DNA of 64,000 bases, from positions 1,550,001 to 1,614,000 of the forward strand of contig NZ_MTZV01000006.1 in the NCBI RefSeq assembly GCF_002362315.1. Direction: 5' to 3'. The notes under the pieces were generated by a model. It had not been told where the DNA came from, searched no databases, and was given only the letters and a program-made list of their open reading frames with translations. The position numbers and the translations under genes are program-made. The DNA is from Paraburkholderia acidicola (lineage in GTDB: Bacteria; Pseudomonadota; Gammaproteobacteria; Burkholderiales; Burkholderiaceae). Positions 11,501 to 18,401 of this stretch are shown here, piece by piece (within the stretch, counting starts at the first letter, position 1; each line of letters opens with the position of its first letter).

Positions 11501-14500
11501 GTGAACGTGTTCGCACCAGTCAACGTTTGCGTGCCGGTGCCCGCCATCACGAGACCGCCGGTACCGCCGATCGTGCCGCCGAAGCTGCTGCTTCCGGTGG
11601 TGCCCAGCGTCAGCGAGTTAGCACCTAGCGTTACCGCACCGCCCGTACCGCCCAGTGAGCCGATCGTCTGATTGCCGGTCGCCCCGCTGATATCGAAGCC
11701 CGTACCGAGGCCGCCGAGCGTCACGGCGCCGGTTGCCGCGAGGCTGCCTCCGGCACCAAGCGCCAGCGTGCCGGCGCTGATCGTCGTACCGCCGGTGAAG
11801 GTATTCGCGCCGGTCAGCGTTTCGATACCGGTGCCCACCTTGAGCAGACCGCCGGTGCCGCCAACCGAGCCGCTGAATGTTCCGTTGAGTGCAGAACCGA
11901 GCGTGAGGGAATTGGAGCCCAGGTTCACATTGCCGTTACCGACCAGCGTGCCGAATACCTGCTGACCATTACCTGCAGACAGATCAAAGGTCGCACCGGT
12001 TGCGAGGTTCACGGTACCGGTCGCCGCCAGACTCGCGTTGGCGCCGAGCGCCACCGTGCCCGAGTTGATGTTGGTGCCGCCGGTATAGGTGTTCGCACCA
12101 TTCAGTGTCAGCGCGCCCGTGCCGTTCATGGTCAGTCCACCGATGCCGGACAGTACGCCGTTCAGCGTGACCGCATTGGCACCTGTCACGGTCAGCCCGG
12201 CGTTCAGCACCACGTTGTTGGCGAGCGTCGCTGCACCCGTGCTGGACAGTGTCGCCGCGCCGCCAACGGTAAACGTGCCGGTGCCGAGCGCCGCGCTGCC
12301 GCCGATCGAGAGACCGCCCGCGTTCAGGTTGAAGCCGCCGCTAAATGTATTTGCGCCGCTCAGCGTCGCCGTACCGGTGCCCTGTTTGGTGAGGCCGCCC
12401 GTGCCGCCGATCACGCCCGCGAACGACGTGTTCGTGCTATCCCCGAAGGTCAGGTTGTTCGCGCCAAGCGAGAGAGTGCCGCCTGTGCCGGACAACGAGC
12501 CGATGGTCAGCGGGCCGGTCGCTGCACTGACGTCGAAGCCCGCATTCGCGCCCGTCAGATTCACGGCGCCCGTCGCTGCCAGCGAACCGCCTGCGCCGAG
12601 CGCGAGCGTGCCATTGCCGCTGATCGTCGTGCCGCCGGTGAAGCTATTTGCGCCGCTCAGCGTGAGCGTACCTGTACCACCCAGGTTGATGCCGCCCGTA
12701 CCGCCGATTGCACCAGCGAAGATACCGCTCGTCGCGCTACCCAGATTCAGCGTGTTCGCGCCGAGCGCCACTGTGCTGCCCACCACACCGGTCAACGCAC
12801 CGATCGCCGCAGTGCCGGTGGCACCGCTGATGTTGAGGCCGGTGCCGAGACCCGCCAGATTGACATCGGCGGTCAAGGAGCCCGCGCCCGACAGCGCCAG
12901 CGTGCCGACGTTAATCTTCGCAGGCCCGGTGAAGGTGTTCGCGCCCGTGAACGTTTGCGTACCCGTCCCGTTCTTGGTGATGCCGCCAGCACCGGAAATG
13001 CTGCCGCCGAAGGTCTGGGCCGTCGCGTCGCCGAAGGTCAGGTTGTTCGCACCGAGCTTCAAGGCGCTGCCTGCGAGGCCGGAAAGCGCGCCGATAGTCT
13101 GCGCGCCCGCCGCGGTAAGGTCGAAGACCGCGCCCCCTGCGCCCAGCGTCACCGAGCCGGTCGCGGCGAGGCTGCCACCCGCGCCGATCGCGAGCGTGCC
13201 GGCGTTGATCGTCGTGCCGCCGGTGTAGGTGTTCGCGCCGGTCAGCGTTTGCGTATCAGTACCCGCCACCAGGAGACCGCCGGTACCGGAGATCACACCG
13301 CCGAAGTTGGCGTTCTCCAAGCCCGACAGCGTCAGGTTGTGCGCGCCAAGCGTCACACTGGTGCCCGCGGCACCAGTCAGCGTACCGATCACCGGGACGC
13401 CGGTTGCGCCGCTGACGTCGAGCGTTGCACCCGTGTTACCGAGAACCAGATTGGTGCCGCCTGACAACGTGCCCGCACCGGACAATGCCAGCGTGCCGCC
13501 GTTGATCGTTGCGGTGCCGGTAAAGTTGCTTGCTCCGGTGAACGTCTGAACGCCGGTGCCGTTCTTGGTGATACCGCCCGTGCCCGTAATCGCGCCGCCG
13601 AAGGTCTGAGCGGTGCCGTCACCGAACGTCAGGTTATTCGCGCCGAGCGTCACCGTGCCACCCACCCCCGACAACTGACCGATGGTTTGCCCGCCAGTCG
13701 CGGCGCTGATATCGAAGCCCGCGGTCGCGCCGCCGAGCGTCACGTTGCTACCCGCCAGCAGGCTGCCGGCTGCGCCGAGCGCGAGCGTGCCGGCATTGAT
13801 CGCGAGACCGCCGCCAAAGGTATTCGCGCCACCCAGCGTCACAGTCGCTGTGCCGATTTTCGTGAGACCACCCGCGCCGCCGATGATGCCGTTCAGACTG
13901 AGCGCGTTGCTGCCGCCAAGCGTTAGCGTGTTGCCCGTACCGATGCTGATCCCAGTGCCGACAGACAGACCGGCGACACTCGCATCGAGCGTTGCCGAGC
14001 CGGTCACGTTCAATGCGCCGTTGCCCAGTGCTGTGGCCGTACCGAGCAGCAGCGAGCCGCCGCCCAAGGTCGTGCCGCCGGTAAACGTGTTCAGGCCACC
14101 TAGTGTGAGACCGCCGGTGACATTCGAGATCAATGCACCGCTGCCGCTCAGCACACCGCCCAGCGTGAAGGCGTTCGTGCCTCCCGCCGTCAAGCCGCCG
14201 GCACCCAGCGTGAACGCATTGGCAAGACTAATTCCGGCAAGCGAGGACTGCAGCCCGCCGCCGTTGCTGGTGACCAGTCCGGTGCCAAGCCCCGCGCCGC
14301 TGTTGATAATCGCCACACCGCCAAGCGTCGCATTCGACACCGTCGATGCGCCAGTCAACGTCCACGTGCCACCGCTGAGATTCAGGTTCTGGAAATTGAG
14401 GAAGTTCGTATTGGTGATCGCGCCGGTCGTCGAGCTGCCGGTGCCCTGCTGCAGGGTGATCGTGTTGTTGGCGCCGCCGCCAGCGTCGACGGTGTTTGTT

Positions 14501-15351
14501 GCCGCGAAAGACAGCGTACCACCCGTCAGTCCCGTGACCGGGAGCGCGACTCCAGTGCCGGCGGTAGTTGAGAACGTCGAACCTGTATTGGCGATAAACG
14601 TGTTGTTGCCGCCCCCGCCGAGCGAGACGCTGCCGTTAAGCGTCCCAGAGTTGGTGAACGTGTTGCCGCCGGCGGAGCCCTGGAAAGCAACACGGCCATT
14701 GATGGTGCCGCCTACTGCGTTGTTGAAGGTCACCTGCCCGCCACCGTACACGCCGACTACCGGCGCGTCGCCGGCTCCGAGCGTGGCGCCGAGAATACTC
14801 GCCGAATTGATCGTGCCGCTGTTGGTAATGTTCGTTGTGCCGGTAGGCGCGGTCTGCACCACTAGCGCCAACCCGGTCAGACCATTCAGGTTCACGCTGA
14901 GCGGACCGGATGTTCCCCTCATCGTGCCGCTGTTAGTGACCGACACATTGGTGGCCGCCGCGTTACCGATAAACGTGCCGCTCGACAGGAAAGAGAGCCC
15001 GCCGAGCAGCGACGGATCGATCGTGCCTGCGTTATTCAGCGTGACGTTGTTGCCGGTCAACGATAACGCTGTGCCGCCAATTCCAAGCAGGACCCCGAGG
15101 GTACCGGTCGAATCGATGTTGACGGTGACAGGGCTAGTCGTATTCGAATAGCTCGGCGAGAGAATGTTCGCAGCCCCGGTACAGGTAACGATCACGCCCG
15201 CAGCCGTACACGCTGCTTCCGCCTCCACGATACCGGCGCCAGACAGCGCCAGAAAGATACACGTGAAAGGGACAATCTTTCGCAGGTCGCGGCTGCGTTT
15301 TTGGCCGGTAGTTTTCACTATTTTCTTCCCCCAGAAACCTGAATTGGACAT
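2596..15351 (-). CDS. Giant repeat-rich autotransporter adhesin (type V secretion)
   Basis: A 4251-residue autotransporter. Residues 1-46 form a long signal peptide (basic MSNSGFWGKK start, hydrophobic core, cleavage near AEA/C). The passenger (to about 3880) is almost entirely Gly/Thr/Asn/Ala-rich repeats of the passenger-associated transport repeat type, with TLTGANTFTGGTTINAGTL as the typical strand-turn-strand core. This predicts a very long beta-helix on the cell surface. Residues about 3880-3920 look like the helix and junction before the pore. From RVWARAFGSDG (about 3980) to the terminal LWWRF is a 12-strand beta-barrel domain ending in Phe, as expected for Bam insertion. The passenger has two early Cys (about 47 and 55), which may form a disulphide. 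No protease or lipase motif is seen, so adhesion, aggregation or biofilm is inferred. The gene is alone, ends at a strong terminator, and its weak TTTGAG ribosome site precedes the ATG. Confidence 0.93.
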   Translation of the reverse strand: MSNSGFWGKKIVKTTGQKRSRDLRKIVPFTCIFLALSGAGIVEAEAACTAAGVIVTCTGAANILSPSYSNTTSPVTVNIDSTGTLGVLLGIGGTALSLTGNNVTLNNAGTIDPSLLGGLSFLSSGTFIGNAAATNVSVTNSGTMRGTSGPLSVNLNGLTGLALVVQTAPTGTTNITNSGTINSASILGATLGAGDAPVVGVYGGGQVTFNNAVGGTINGRVAFQGSAGGNTFTNSGTLNGSVSLGGGGNNTFIANTGSTFSTTAGTGVALPVTGLTGGTLSFAATNTVDAGGGANNTITLQQGTGSSTTGAITNTNFLNFQNLNLSGGTWTLTGASTVSNATLGGVAIINSGAGLGTGLVTSNGGGLQSSLAGISLANAFTLGAGGLTAGGTNAFTLGGVLSGSGALISNVTGGLTLGGLNTFTGGTTLGGGSLLLGTATALGNGALNVTGSATLDASVAGLSVGTGISIGTGNTLTLGGSNALSLNGIIGGAGGLTKIGTATVTLGGANTFGGGLAINAGTLALGAAGSLLAGSNVTLGGATAGFDISAATGGQTIGQLSGVGGTVTLGANNLTFGDGTAQTFGGAITGTGGITKNGTGVQTFTGASNFTGTATINGGTLALSGAGTLSGGTNLVLGNTGATLDVSGATGVPVIGTLTGAAGTSVTLGAHNLTLSGLENANFGGVISGTGGLLVAGTDTQTLTGANTYTGGTTINAGTLAIGAGGSLAATGSVTLGAGGAVFDLTAAGAQTIGALSGLAGSALKLGANNLTFGDATAQTFGGSISGAGGITKNGTGTQTFTGANTFTGPAKINVGTLALSGAGSLTADVNLAGLGTGLNISGATGTAAIGALTGVVGSTVALGANTLNLGSATSGIFAGAIGGTGGINLGGTGTLTLSGANSFTGGTTISGNGTLALGAGGSLAATGAVNLTGANAGFDVSAATGPLTIGSLSGTGGTLSLGANNLTFGDSTNTSFAGVIGGTGGLTKQGTGTATLSGANTFSGGFNLNAGGLSIGGSAALGTGTFTVGGAATLSSTGAATLANNVVLNAGLTVTGANAVTLNGVLSGIGGLTMNGTGALTLNGANTYTGGTNINSGTVALGANASLAATGTVNLATGATFDLSAGNGQQVFGTLVGNGNVNLGSNSLTLGSALNGTFSGSVGGTGGLLKVGTGIETLTGANTFTGGTTISAGTLALGAGGSLAATGAVTLGGLGTGFDISGATGNQTIGSLGGTGGAVTLGANSLTLGTTGSSSFGGTIGGTGGLVMAGTGTQTLTGANTFTGGTTVNAGTLALGAGGSLAAGGAVTLGAVGATLDLSAASGPQVIGALSGIGGTLALGGNNLSFGGTGNLSFGGAITGTGGVTKLGTGTETLTGANTFTGGLTIGAGTLALGAGGSLAAGGSVNLSGAGAGFDISAATGAQTIGALSGLAGTTVALGANTLNLSAGGGIFGGVIGGTGGLNLTGTGTQTLTGANTFTGGTTIGAGGTLALGAGGSLAATGSVNLGGLGATFDLSAATGPQTIGALIGAAGNVALGANNLTFGDSSNQTFGGTIAGTGGLVKQGAGTETLNGANTFSGGVTLNAGGLTLGSNAALGTGGLTLGGSATLDTNVGGLSIGNSINLGAPGNALTLGGSNALSLGGVISGAGNLVKNGAGALTLTAANTFSGGTTINNGTLALSGVGALAATGAVTLGGAGASLDISGSNFSGLTIGALSGTAGTVALGAKELTFGDATNQTFGGSFTGTGAIIKNGTGTETLTGASTLGNAAINAGTLALSGAGSLSAGTTVNLLSPGTTFDITGATGTPTIGALDGAAGTAVTLGANTLNLGGSGSETFGGVISGTGGLNLNGSATQPLTQTLTGANTFTGGTTIGNGTLAIGAGGSLAATGAVSLGGAGATFDLSAATGPVTIGALSGTAGNLALGANNLTFGDGASNAFGGVIGGAGSVTKQGAGIETLSGANTFTGGFNLNAGGLIVGNNTALGTGLLTVGGAATLASTTATTLGNDILLNAGLTVGGTNNLTLNGALSGIGGLTMGGTGALTLNGTNTYTGGTNINSGTLALGASASLASTGIVNLATGATFDLSAGSGQQVFGTLIGNGTVNLGANALTLGSATNGTFSGAIAGTGSLVKVGTGTETLTGANTFTGGTTINAGTLAIGPGGSLAATGGVTLGGLGAGFDISTATSNQTIGALGGTGGTVTLGANNLTIGDATSQIFGGTIAGAGGLVKQGSGKETLTGPNTYTGGTTVNDGTLAIGAGGNLLATGAVTLGGATASFDISAATTPQIIGALSGAAGTVALGANNLTFGDGTNQTFGGSITGSGGIIKSGTGIETLTGASTFTGGATVNAGTLALSGAGSLSAGTDVNLANLGATLDISGATAAPTIGALNGALGSIVTLGANTLNMGGTSAGLFSGTIGGTGGITKNGTGTQTLTGANTYTGPTTINQGTLAISGGGSLAAGSAVNLAGGAGAGLDISGSTGNQTVGALSGAAGSTVNLGTKSLSFGDSTNQTLASNVSGSGGLVKQGSGVETLTGNNTYTGGTVLNAGGLIVGSNTALGTGALTVGGNSTLDSSTATTLGNDILLNAGLTVLGTNNLTLNGSLSGTGSLTKDGSATLTLNGTNTYTGGTNINSGTLALGANASLAASGIVDVATGATFDLSAGNGQQVFGTLTGGGSVNLGSNALQVGDANNGTFSGAVAGTGSLVKVGTGTETLTGANTYTGGTTINGGTLALGAGGSLAATGGVTLGGIGTGFDISAATGNQTIGALNGTGGTVTLGANNLSIGDATSQIFGGTIAGTGGLTMQGSGKETLTGANTYTGGTTVNNGTLAIGAGGSLAATGAVTLGGTGASFDISAATTPQIIGALSGTAGTVALGANNLTFGDGTNQTFGGGITGTGGIVKQGTGTETLTGTSTFTGGATVNAGTLALSGSGSLSAGTGVNLANAGTSLDISGVTAGSTPTIGTLTGALGSTVALGANNLTLGGSSNGTFAGSINGTGGIVKQGSGTETLTGANTYTGGTTVGSGTLAVGPGGSLAVGGAVTLAGTTATLDLSAATGPQIIGALSGTAGTLALGANPLTFGDGSNQTFGGAITGSGGITKSGTGTETLTGANTFTGGTTIGDGTLAIGAGGSLTSGGAVTIGATGAFNIGGATTPQTIGALSGVAGSTIGLGANTLAFGDGSNQTFGGSITGTGGITKNNGGTQTLTGASTFTGNTTVNGGTLALTGAGTLSAGTNVNLTTATAGLDISGVTSGTPTVGALSGVAGTNVTLGGNTLTLGGGASGNFGGVIAGTGGILKNGAGTQTLTGANTFTGGTTIDGGTLAIGAGGSLAAGSGVTLGGTGTFDISAATGGGTTLGTLSGTAGTVALGANNLTFGDGTNQTFGGGITGTGGIVKQGAGTQTLTGASTFTGPTTVNNGTLALSGAGTLSTGTNVNLATPGTTLDITAATGTPTVGSLTGAAGTNVTLGGNSLTLGGGSNGTFSGTIAGTGGLIKSGPGTQTLTGPNSYTGGTTLAGGTTVIGNSQSLGSGAITVSAPATLDSTTALNLGNALNLGSAATLGGSQDLTLSGVVSGNGSLVKNGGADLTLTGNNTFAGGTTLNNGTLTLGSANALGTGGLTLNGGTLNGNNTNLTLPSLNGTTGGTLNLGSGNLTVNGGSYGGVLAGTGAVNKQGGDTLTLSGTNTYSGPTNVSAGTLAVNGSVANSAVTVQNGATVTGTGTVGSLTVGSGGTAAAPAPGQTLNVAGNVSFASGSIFSVPANAQQQSGALGATGTATLSGGDVQVLAGQGQYSPSSKYQILSANQGVNGTFAGVTSNLAFLTPTLSYSPTAVFLSLVPNGVLFQQVAVTPNQRAVAIAAGSLPATNAVFQALFSSDAPTARKAFNTLDGELYASTKTALLLDGHYLRDAVMDRLQDSLAPTQGPLASTGSMGQAMCDSSLAQGVLPKNQFDDPDPGHRGTRDACYDNRLYRPVVWARAFGSDGKLNGNSNVSGIDQTTTGFIGGADMSINNHWRVGVAGGVSHSSLDNSLSSSASIDSYHVALYGGAEYGPLGVRLGTSYSWNDIKTDRYQNFSGFTDHDHSSYDAGLAQVFGEVGYKIPLWERIAVEPFAAIAFENLHTDGFSESGGAAALQSNGSSQNIGFSTLGLRLSTRFGSSPQQWFSGHVMAGWRHAIGSVQPGANLAFVGGGTGFQVAGVPIARDAAVTEVGIDANILHNVTLGLSYSGQYGGGYHDNAIIGSLWWRF
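4260..14110. repeat. Tandem ~290-bp coding repeats of the autotransporter passenger
   Basis: About 35 degenerate copies of a module whose hallmark is T-G-A-N-T-[FY]-T-G-G. A distinctive two-module block containing LNGTNTYTGGTNINSG and GQQVFGTL occurs three times, with the GQQVFGTL part near 11950, 9060 and 7320. The spacings, about 2890 and 1735 bp, equal 10 and 6 units of about 289 bp (96 residues). Copies are close enough at the DNA level for slippage or homologous recombination to change passenger length in frame. Confidence 0.88.
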
Positions 15352-15866
15352 TACTCAAAGACCGCAAATCAGATTAAAACGGCAATATGAAACCCTCACC
15401 GTGGTTCAGCTAGAACCGGCGATTCTCTTTCTAGATATCAGGCACAGCCGTAGCCGCGGAGCAGGTGAGCAAACGCAGGGCACAATAAGCCCCAGCGCGT
15501 TACTCAACGCACCGAACAGCACAGCCAGCACATTAAAATGAGGCGCGACCCCGCGCGATCAGGACTTGATCATTTATTACATGCCCTCCGGATCATTTTC
15601 CGTTTCTCTCAGTCAGTCGTTTTCATTGTTGCCTTGGCGGCACTCATCAGCTTATATCAACCTGACGCTATTGCAAGAAGCAAGCCTTAGGATTTTTGCA
15701 GACCAGGCAAAAGGCATGGCAAATTGATTAAAGTATGTCGACTGAATCGGGTATTAGTCGATTTAATGCCGCAAATGACGATGCAGCAGCGGAGGAAATC
15801 GCGTGGGGCCGTTCTCGTTCCCCAGGTGGCTTGCTTCCATTTGAAGCGCTTCGTGAAAAAGCCGTG
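15352..15866. other. AT-richer intergenic region upstream of the autotransporter
   Basis: No gene is seen. Base composition is lower in GC than the surroundings, as expected for a control region of the large adhesin gene, which reads away to the left. A perfect inverted repeat TCGACT-N12-AGTCGA lies at 15738-15761 and could bind a dimeric regulator. No convincing -35/-10 pair was identified for the adhesin promoter. Confidence 0.4.
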
Positions 15867-16034
15867 TCAGCGGCTCTGGTTTTTCGCGCGCATCTGCGCG
15901 GAAATTTTTGCTGCCTGCTGCTGCGCCAGTTTGGGATCGCCCCAGCCAAGCGCGATGCGGTCGAGTGTGAAGGTCGCGGGATCGCTGGCGTTGTAGCGCA
16001 GCGGTAACGTGGCGCTTGGGCGGGTTCGAGACAC
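15867..16034 (-). pseudogene. C-terminal-looking coding remnant, 55 codons from a GTG
   Basis: A minus-strand frame ending in TGA at 15867-15869 reads like a real protein tail: LPLRYNASDPATFTLDRI, then ALGWGDPKLAQQQAAKISAQ. The frame stays open upstream through the 3' end of the HAD gene but has no ATG. The only plausible start is a GTG at 16032-16034. The balanced composition and amphipathic Ala/Gln-rich end argue against chance. It may be what is left of a gene truncated when its 5' part was lost. Family not recognised. Confidence 0.4.
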
Positions 16035-16093
16035 AAGCGGAAAGGCGCGCTTTCCGTCCCTGCTACTAATATGTATGCCGCTGGTTGCGCCGT

Positions 16094-16750
16094 TTACCCC
16101 AGCCGCAGCAGATCGCCAGGCAGATCATCGAGCGTAGCCCGCGTCGCGAACGGCGCGGGCGCGCCGTCCGGAGCGGACAGACCAACACGGTTGTGCCAGT
16201 AAGTCGGCAGCCCAACCAGCGCCGTTCCGAACAGGTCATAAGCCGAGCCGGCGACAAACACTGTGTTCTCGGGGCGCGCACCTAGCTTGTCGAGCGCCAG
16301 CAGATAAGGCGCGGGATCGGGCTTATAGAAGCCGGCTTCCTCCGACGTCACCACCACATCGAAAGCAACACCGGGAATCGTCGCCGCGAGATGGCCGAGC
16401 GCCACCGAACAGTTCGTGACGACACCAAGCTTGTAGTGCTGCTTCAGATCCGCGAGCACGGCGCCCGCTTCCGGCCACGCCTGCAGTTCACTCCAGCGCC
16501 GCTCGAGTTCGGTCGCACACCCTGGGTCGAGGCCAACGCTCGCGGCCGCCTGCGCAACCAGTGACTCATAACGGACATAACGGCCGCATCCATAAGTCAG
16601 CTTCAGATAGGCCATGCGCCACTGCCGCCCACGCTCTGCCGAGCCAGCCACCGCATTCCACAGCGTCCACGAATCGAGCACTGCGGTCAGCAGATCGAAC
16701 AGCACAAACTGAATACGCGGTCGATCCGCAGGCGGTTGCAGAACGCTCAT
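16094..16750 (-). CDS. HAD-superfamily hydrolase (haloacid-dehalogenase-like)
   Basis: A 218-residue HAD hydrolase, probably a small-molecule phosphatase or dehalogenase in the cytoplasm. Motif I is FDLLTAVLD with nucleophile Asp19. Phosphatases usually have a second Asp two residues later, and here it is Leu, which fits the dehalogenase-like branch better. Motif II is VVTNCS, motif III Lys is in YKPDPAPY, and motif IV is relaxed to VAGSAYDLFG. A helical cap lies between motifs I and II. It is the last gene of a three-gene minus-strand operon, 3 bp after ridA-like. The operon context suggests a role in clean-up of amino-acid by-products, but the substrate is unknown. Confidence 0.85.
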   Translation of the reverse strand: MSVLQPPADRPRIQFVLFDLLTAVLDSWTLWNAVAGSAERGRQWRMAYLKLTYGCGRYVRYESLVAQAAASVGLDPGCATELERRWSELQAWPEAGAVLADLKQHYKLGVVTNCSVALGHLAATIPGVAFDVVVTSEEAGFYKPDPAPYLLALDKLGARPENTVFVAGSAYDLFGTALVGLPTYWHNRVGLSAPDGAPAPFATRATLDDLPGDLLRLG

Positions 16751-16753
16751 CGT

Positions 16754-17146
16754 TCAGCCCTCACCGACCGGCGCGCCGACTTCAGCCACCGCGTTGATCT
16801 CGATCAGCACGCCGTGATGCAGCGGGCCGACCGGCACGACCGTGCGCGCGGGCCGGTGCTCGCCCATGAACGCGGCATAGACGCGGTTGATCTCCGGCCA
16901 CAGCTCCACGCTCGTGATAAAGAGCTGCACGCTCACGAGCCCGGCTACCGACGACCCGCCGGCTTCGAGAATCGCCTGCACGTTTTTCAGCGCGCGTGCA
17001 GCCTGGTCGGCGATGCCGTCGGGGATCGAGCCGGTGACCGGATCGATGGGCAACTGGCCGGCTACATAAACAAAGCCGCCCGATACGATGCCCTGCGAGT
17101 AATGTCCGGCGGGCTTCGGTGCGTGTTCGGTGAAGATGGTTTGCAT
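16754..17146 (-). CDS. RidA family reactive-intermediate deaminase
   Basis: A 130-residue YjgF/YER057c/UK114 protein. RidA proteins are trimeric and hydrolyse enamine/imine intermediates released by PLP-dependent dehydratases. The signature near the end, PARTVVPVGPLHHGVLIEI, contains the Arg that binds the substrate carboxylate. The ATG at 17144-17146 is chosen because GGAGACG lies eight bases upstream; an in-frame extension to 17260 would overlap the upstream gene. It sits 28 bp after a D-serine-dehydratase-like PLP enzyme. That pairing makes good biochemical sense, because such an enzyme would release the unstable aminoacrylate RidA removes. Confidence 0.9.
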   Translation of the reverse strand: MQTIFTEHAPKPAGHYSQGIVSGGFVYVAGQLPIDPVTGSIPDGIADQAARALKNVQAILEAGGSSVAGLVSVQLFITSVELWPEINRVYAAFMGEHRPARTVVPVGPLHHGVLIEINAVAEVGAPVGEG

Positions 17147-17174
17147 CAGTACGTCTCCTGTAGATCGGTTCAGA

Positions 17175-18314
17175 TTACCAGCCAGCGATGCGCGGCCAGT
17201 ATTCGCGCGCGCCAGACTCGTCGAGTACGTGATACCCGGCGTGCTGCGCCGAGGTTGCACAGGCGTGATTCGGCAGGATACGCAGTTGGGTGCCGACCGG
17301 CAGGTGCAACGCGTTCGTCGGCCGCGCGTCCGGATCGCGCAGTGCGACGATGCCGTGCTCCTGGTTAGCGGCGATCACGATCAGATCGCCGAGCGGTTTG
17401 CCGTTCGCGTCGCACACCACACCGTAGCCCTGATCGACCGCCTGCGCCGCCGTGCCACGGTCGCGCGACAACGCCATCCATCCGGCGTCGACGATCGTCC
17501 AGCCCTTTTGCGGCTGATGTCCGATCACGGTGGTCAGCACCAACACCGCGATGTCCGCCTGCGTACATACGCCGAGCCCCGCCATCACGAGATCGAAAAA
17601 GATGAACACGCCGGCACGGACTTCGGTCACGCCGGTCAGATCGTCGGCGAATAGTGCGGTCGGCGTCGAACCGACGCTGACGACCGGTGCCGCGAACCCT
17701 GCGTCGCGCAACCGCTGCGCGGCAGCGACGACTGCATTGCGCTCTTCGTGCGCGTAGCGGACGATTTCATCGACGGAACGGCTGTCGTAGGAATTCCCTG
17801 CGTGCGTCATCACGCCCTGTACGTCGATGCCAGCGGCACGCAACAGTTGCGCGATCTCGACGATCAGCGGCGAGTCCGGCGGCAGACCGGAACGGTGTCC
17901 ATCGCAGTCGATTTCCAGCAGAACCTCGAACGTCTGGCGATGCGTACGCGCATAGTCAGCAAGCAGCGTCGCGGTTTCCAGACTGTCGAGTACGAGCTTG
18001 AGCGACACACCTGCACGGAGTAGATCCGCAGCGGCCTCGAAACGATTCGGCGCGATGGCGACGCCATACAGAATGTCCGTGAAGCCGTGCTCAAAGAAAA
18101 ACCGTGCTTCGCGCAACGTCGATACGGTAATCGGCCCGACGCCCGTATCGAACAGCCGTCGTGTCGCCTCGATGCATTTGCTGGTTTTCACATGCGGGCG
18201 CATCGGTACGCCGAGCCTCGCCAGATGCGTACGCATCCGCGCGATGTTGGCATCCATGCGGGCGCGTTCCAGCAGCAACGCTGGAGTTTCAATCGATGAC
18301 AGTGAAGCGGGCAT
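17175..18314 (-). CDS. D-serine dehydratase-like / D-threonine aldolase-like PLP enzyme
   Basis: A 379-residue fold-type III PLP enzyme. The alanine-racemase-like N-terminal barrel carries the Schiff-base lysine in RPHVKT (Lys43). The C-terminal domain has NHACAT, the His/Cys pair that holds the divalent metal in DSD1 D-serine dehydratases and D-threonine aldolases. Length matches the family. It is the first gene of a minus-strand operon with RidA and an HAD hydrolase, divergent from a LysR regulator. The likely role is breakdown of a D-beta-hydroxy amino acid to a 2-oxo acid and ammonia, or to glycine and an aldehyde. Dehydratase is favoured because RidA follows. The exact substrate is not determined. 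Confidence 0.88.
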   Translation of the reverse strand: MPASLSSIETPALLLERARMDANIARMRTHLARLGVPMRPHVKTSKCIEATRRLFDTGVGPITVSTLREARFFFEHGFTDILYGVAIAPNRFEAAADLLRAGVSLKLVLDSLETATLLADYARTHRQTFEVLLEIDCDGHRSGLPPDSPLIVEIAQLLRAAGIDVQGVMTHAGNSYDSRSVDEIVRYAHEERNAVVAAAQRLRDAGFAAPVVSVGSTPTALFADDLTGVTEVRAGVFIFFDLVMAGLGVCTQADIAVLVLTTVIGHQPQKGWTIVDAGWMALSRDRGTAAQAVDQGYGVVCDANGKPLGDLIVIAANQEHGIVALRDPDARPTNALHLPVGTQLRILPNHACATSAQHAGYHVLDESGAREYWPRIAGW

Positions 18315-18371
18315 GCTCGTCTCCTGAAGAGCATCTAGGATAAACGCGATTGCCTGCCCTACAATTTAGCG

Positions 18372-18394
18372 CCACTTACTCATAGATTTAGTGG
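18372..18394. promoter_or_regulatory. Candidate LysR operator
   Basis: Perfect inverted repeat CCACT-N13-AGTGG, eight bases before the LysR start codon and inside the 87-bp divergent region shared with the PLP-enzyme operon. Position and spacing fit autoregulation plus control of the divergent operon by the LysR protein. Inferred from symmetry only. Confidence 0.45.
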
Positions 18395-18401
18395 AACTGA
18401 A

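Noticed and set aside
4260..14110. CRISPR-like regular repeats
   Set aside because: The repeats are about 289 bp long, degenerate and translated in one frame. There are no short identical repeats with unique spacers and no cas genes.
2635..15151. Very long plus-strand open frames opposite the autotransporter gene (up to about 900 codons, rich in Pro/Val or Arg/Ala)
   Set aside because: They mirror the Gly/Thr/Asn repeat codons of the minus-strand gene, have no family features or ribosome sites, and repeat with the same period. The barrel domain and signal peptide on minus settle the strand.
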